NCBI GenBank assembly: GCA_025351615.1
Contig: JANXVP010000386.1
Coordinates: 1-7,936 of the forward strand
Length of the DNA: 7,936 nt
Direction of reading: 5' to 3'
Source of the DNA: Ramlibacter sp.
GTDB taxonomy: Bacteria; Pseudomonadota; Gammaproteobacteria; Burkholderiales; Burkholderiaceae_C
Below the pieces are notes generated by a model that saw only the letters and a program-made list of their open reading frames with translations, did no database searches and was not told the origin of the DNA. Shown here in pieces: positions 5,984-7,936 of the stretch. How positions within the stretch are numbered: the stretch's first letter is position 1; every line of letters starts with the position of its first letter. Position numbers and translations under genes: made by a program.

Positions 5984-6576
5984 GCCAGCCTGTTGCAGCT
6001 GCGGGGATCGATCGGCGCGCATTCGTCACGAGCCTGCTGGACAACTGCCCGCAAGCCCTGGTGATCACTGGCCTCGGCTCGTCGTCATACGATGTGTTCG
6101 CCGCAGGAGATCGCGCCGAAAACTTTTACCTGTGGGGTGCGATGGGGGGTGCTTCGGCGGTTGGTCTCGGGCTGGCACTGGCGCAGCCGCAGCGCAGTGT
6201 GGTTGTCGTCACCGGGGACGGTGAGCAACTGATGGGATTGGGAGTGCTCGCCACCATCGGAGCGCAGCAGCCTGCCAACCTCAGCATCGTGGTGCTGGAC
6301 AACGGGCATTTCGGCGAGACCGGGATGCAGCTTAGCCATACAAGCATGGGGACCAGTCTGGCTGCAGTCGCAAGGGGTTGCGGTTTCAGCCATGTCGTGG
6401 AGGTCCACGACATGGGTGCGGTTGGCTCGTTGGCCGGCCAGGTGAACGCGCGCGCCGGATGCGCGCTGGCCCAGGTCTTTGTTCGCGCCGATGAACTGCC
6501 GCGAGCCCTTCCCCCCAGGGACGGTGTCTACGTCAAGAACCGCTTCCGGGCAGCGCTGGGGCTGGCACCGTTCTAG
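5980..6576 (+). CDS. ThDP enzyme beta subunit, ComE-like sulfopyruvate decarboxylase type (198 aa)
   Basis: This is the stand-alone pyrophosphate-binding half that completes the split decarboxylase. The ATG at 5980 overlaps the alpha stop as ATGA, with GGGAG at 5967-5971. Key marks are LWGAMGGASAVGLGLALAQP (51-70), GDG at 79-81, then 25 residues to D107-N108 in LDNGHFGETGMQ, and SHTS just after. Together these form the ThDP/Mg site in the version typical of ComE and phosphonopyruvate decarboxylase, with DN rather than the NN of the two larger enzymes upstream. About 198 residues is the usual size for this subunit. The glutamate needed for cofactor activation lies on the alpha subunit, so activity should require both. 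A role in decarboxylating a sulfo-, phospho- or carboxy-substituted pyruvate is inferred from family resemblance only. Confidence 0.86.
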   Translation: MSQPVAAAGIDRRAFVTSLLDNCPQALVITGLGSSSYDVFAAGDRAENFYLWGAMGGASAVGLGLALAQPQRSVVVVTGDGEQLMGLGVLATIGAQQPANLSIVVLDNGHFGETGMQLSHTSMGTSLAAVARGCGFSHVVEVHDMGAVGSLAGQVNARAGCALAQVFVRADELPRALPPRDGVYVKNRFRAALGLAPF

Positions 6577-6623
6577 GACGACAGCGGCGTCCACCTTCAT
6601 TGCCCGCCCACGCGTCAGTCCCG

Positions 6624-7688
6624 ATGTCCTCTCTGCCTAAAAAAGTGGTTCGCTTCGATGGGTGGATCGATCCCGTTTTCGACCGGCGGCTGGCGGCCGA
6701 GCGTGACATTGCACTGGGCATTTGTCCCGTGGCAGGCGACGACGACAAGGCCTGGGCGCTGCTGTCAGGTGCTCATGTCTACCAGGTCTCGTCCATCAAG
6801 GACGAACTGCCATCACAGTGGTTCGCCGACGCGTCCTTGCTGCAACGGTGCAGCAAGCTGTTGTGCGTTTCGTCGACCGGGGCCGGCTATGACACCGTCA
6901 ATGTCCAGGCGTGCAGCAAGGCCGGCGTCGCTGTCGTTAACCAGGCGGGGGCCAATGCCGTTTCCGTGGCTGAGCACACGCTGGGATTGATCCTGGGCGT
7001 TTCGCGTCGGATGCTCGAATGTGATCGGCGGATGCGCCGAGAGCGGGGGTTCGCCCGGGAAGACGTGATGGGGCACGAGATGATGGGCAAGGTGCTGGGC
7101 CTTGTCGGCATCGGGCAGGTCGGGACGCGTGTGGCGTCCCTGGCGAAAGCGTTTGGAATGAAGGTGCTCGCAACGGACCCCTGTCTGAGCACGGAAGAGA
7201 TCGGTCGGCGTGGGGCGATCGCGGTGCCTCTTGCTGATTTGCTGGATGCGTCCGACATCGTTTCCCTGCATTGCCCGCGCGATCGCAGCACGCTCAAGAT
7301 GATGGATGCACAGGCGTTCGGCCAGATGAAAAGAGGTGCGATCTTCATCAGCACGGCGCGCGGAGGAATTCACGACGAGTCTGCACTCGTCGCCGCGCTG
7401 CAGAGCGGTCATCTGGCCGGCGCAGGCATCGACGTCTGGGACCAGGAACCGCCTGCGCTCGATCACGCCTTGCTCGGGATGGACAATGTGTTCGCCACCT
7501 TTCACATTGCCGGCGTCAGCCATGAAGCTCGCCGCAACGTCGCGGAGATGGCGGCGGAGCAAATCGTGCAATTGCTCCAGGGGAGCAAGCCGCCGCGGTT
7601 GGTGAATCCCGAGGTCTGGCCTGAGTTCATGGAACGCTACATCACGATCTTCGGGCGAACTCAGTGCGCACCGGAGCCAACAAAATAA
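6624..7688 (+). CDS. D-isomer-specific 2-hydroxyacid dehydrogenase family protein (354 aa)
   Basis: This is an NAD(P)-dependent oxidoreductase of the D-2-hydroxyacid/phosphoglycerate dehydrogenase family, interconverting a 2-hydroxy acid and a 2-oxo acid. An N-terminal substrate domain includes STGAGYDTVN and NAVSVAEHTLGL. The nucleotide domain has GIGQVG (162-167) followed by an acidic residue in LATDP, which favours NAD. The catalytic triad is intact: R246 in TARGG, E275 in DVWDQEPP and H294 in TFHIAG. No Shine-Dalgarno site is clear at either candidate start. ATG 6624 is preferred, but TTG 6600 in the same frame would add eight residues. The gene begins 23-47 bases after the beta subunit and is probably co-transcribed, perhaps with coupled translation. 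Next to a 2-oxo-acid decarboxylase it most likely feeds that enzyme, or acts in reverse. Substrate and stereochemistry are unknown. Confidence 0.88.
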   Translation: MSSLPKKVVRFDGWIDPVFDRRLAAERDIALGICPVAGDDDKAWALLSGAHVYQVSSIKDELPSQWFADASLLQRCSKLLCVSSTGAGYDTVNVQACSKAGVAVVNQAGANAVSVAEHTLGLILGVSRRMLECDRRMRRERGFAREDVMGHEMMGKVLGLVGIGQVGTRVASLAKAFGMKVLATDPCLSTEEIGRRGAIAVPLADLLDASDIVSLHCPRDRSTLKMMDAQAFGQMKRGAIFISTARGGIHDESALVAALQSGHLAGAGIDVWDQEPPALDHALLGMDNVFATFHIAGVSHEARRNVAEMAAEQIVQLLQGSKPPRLVNPEVWPEFMERYITIFGRTQCAPEPTK

Positions 7689-7729
7689 AAACAGGGTTAG
7701 TGCTGTCGAAGAAAGTGGGGGGGCGCGAG

Positions 7730-7750
7730 AGCGGGCAGTGCTGCGCTTTT
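7730..7750 (+). terminator. weak candidate terminator after the operon
   Basis: AGCG (7730-7733) can pair with CGCT (7744-7747), with a small inner CA/TG pairing, followed by TTTT (7747-7750). It lies about 42 bases past the dehydrogenase stop, a sensible place. The stem is short and bulged and the T-run only four long, so this is a tentative call. Confidence 0.22.
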
Positions 7751-7936
7751 GTAGGCTGCATGGCTAAACTGGCAATGCCCTGAACAATGCGCCGACCGGA
7801 ACGTGTCAATGACTTTGCTACACCCGGCGTCATGAATTTACTGTGCAGGGTTGTGGATTCCGGACGGGGTGTTCCTCCTGTGGTGGCGGATTGATCCATG
7901 CCGCGGTGGGCAGGGCATGCGGTTGCGGCTTCTTGT
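7751..7936. other. no gene seen; one small hairpin
   Basis: I see no coding region supported by a ribosome site or family resemblance in this end stretch. The one structure is CATGCC (7897-7902) facing GGCATG (7914-7919) with an 11-base loop. Inside it, TGCC (7899-7902) could pair instead with GGCA (7909-7912), so two mutually exclusive hairpins are possible. Its role, if any, depends on the sequence to the right of the window. Confidence 0.4.

Noticed and set aside
7642..7899. 85-residue leftward frame at the right end
   Set aside because: It overlaps the 3' end of the dehydrogenase, has no ribosome site and resembles nothing I know. It is best read as a chance frame in GC-rich DNA.
1..7936. 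CRISPR array, tRNA, rRNA, insertion sequence or prophage genes
   Set aside because: No regularly spaced repeats, clover-leaf RNA sequences, transposase or phage-like proteins were seen on either strand.

Overview
The window looks like chromosomal DNA of a GC-rich betaproteobacterium of the Burkholderiales type (Bordetella, Achromobacter, Cupriavidus or Variovorax-like). The main reason is a stand-alone Bug/TctC-type periplasmic binding protein, a family hugely expanded in that order. High-GC codon usage, AGGAG-type ribosome binding sites and tight gene packing agree. The genus cannot be fixed from the sequence alone.

Layout. A GC-rich hairpin (1-34) lies just beyond the end of a small leftward gene of unknown function (57-371). 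A 393-base gene-free stretch (372-764) follows, holding several inverted repeats and a weak sigma-70-like promoter. Then comes a rightward gene set that fills the rest of the window. It opens with two tiny coding stubs: the first ~20 codons of an NAD-binding oxidoreductase (765-839) and a complete signal peptide with nothing behind it (836-928). Each has its own Shine-Dalgarno site, and they are joined by an ATGA overlap. The second overlaps the GTG start of the first full gene by 4 bases. The full genes are an acetolactate-synthase-like ThDP enzyme (925-2601), a benzoylformate-decarboxylase-like ThDP enzyme (2617-4311), the Bug protein (4374-5366), a split ComD/ComE-like ThDP decarboxylase (5444-5983 and 5980-6576, ATGA overlap) and a D-isomer-type 2-hydroxyacid dehydrogenase (6624-7688). 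The last ~250 bases show no gene.

How the genes may work together (inference). The set reads as a catabolic operon for a 2-hydroxy or 2-oxo acid. The Bug protein would capture the acid in the periplasm, the dehydrogenase would interconvert hydroxy and oxo acid, the ComDE-like pair would decarboxylate the oxo acid to an aldehyde, and the two large ThDP enzymes would carry out further decarboxylation or carboligation. Three separate ThDP systems in one transcription unit is unusual. The trio of Bug, D-2-hydroxyacid dehydrogenase and ComDE-like decarboxylase resembles the logic of bacterial sulfolactate degradation, but nothing in the sequence fixes the substrate. No regulator gene and no TctA/TctB membrane subunits are visible.
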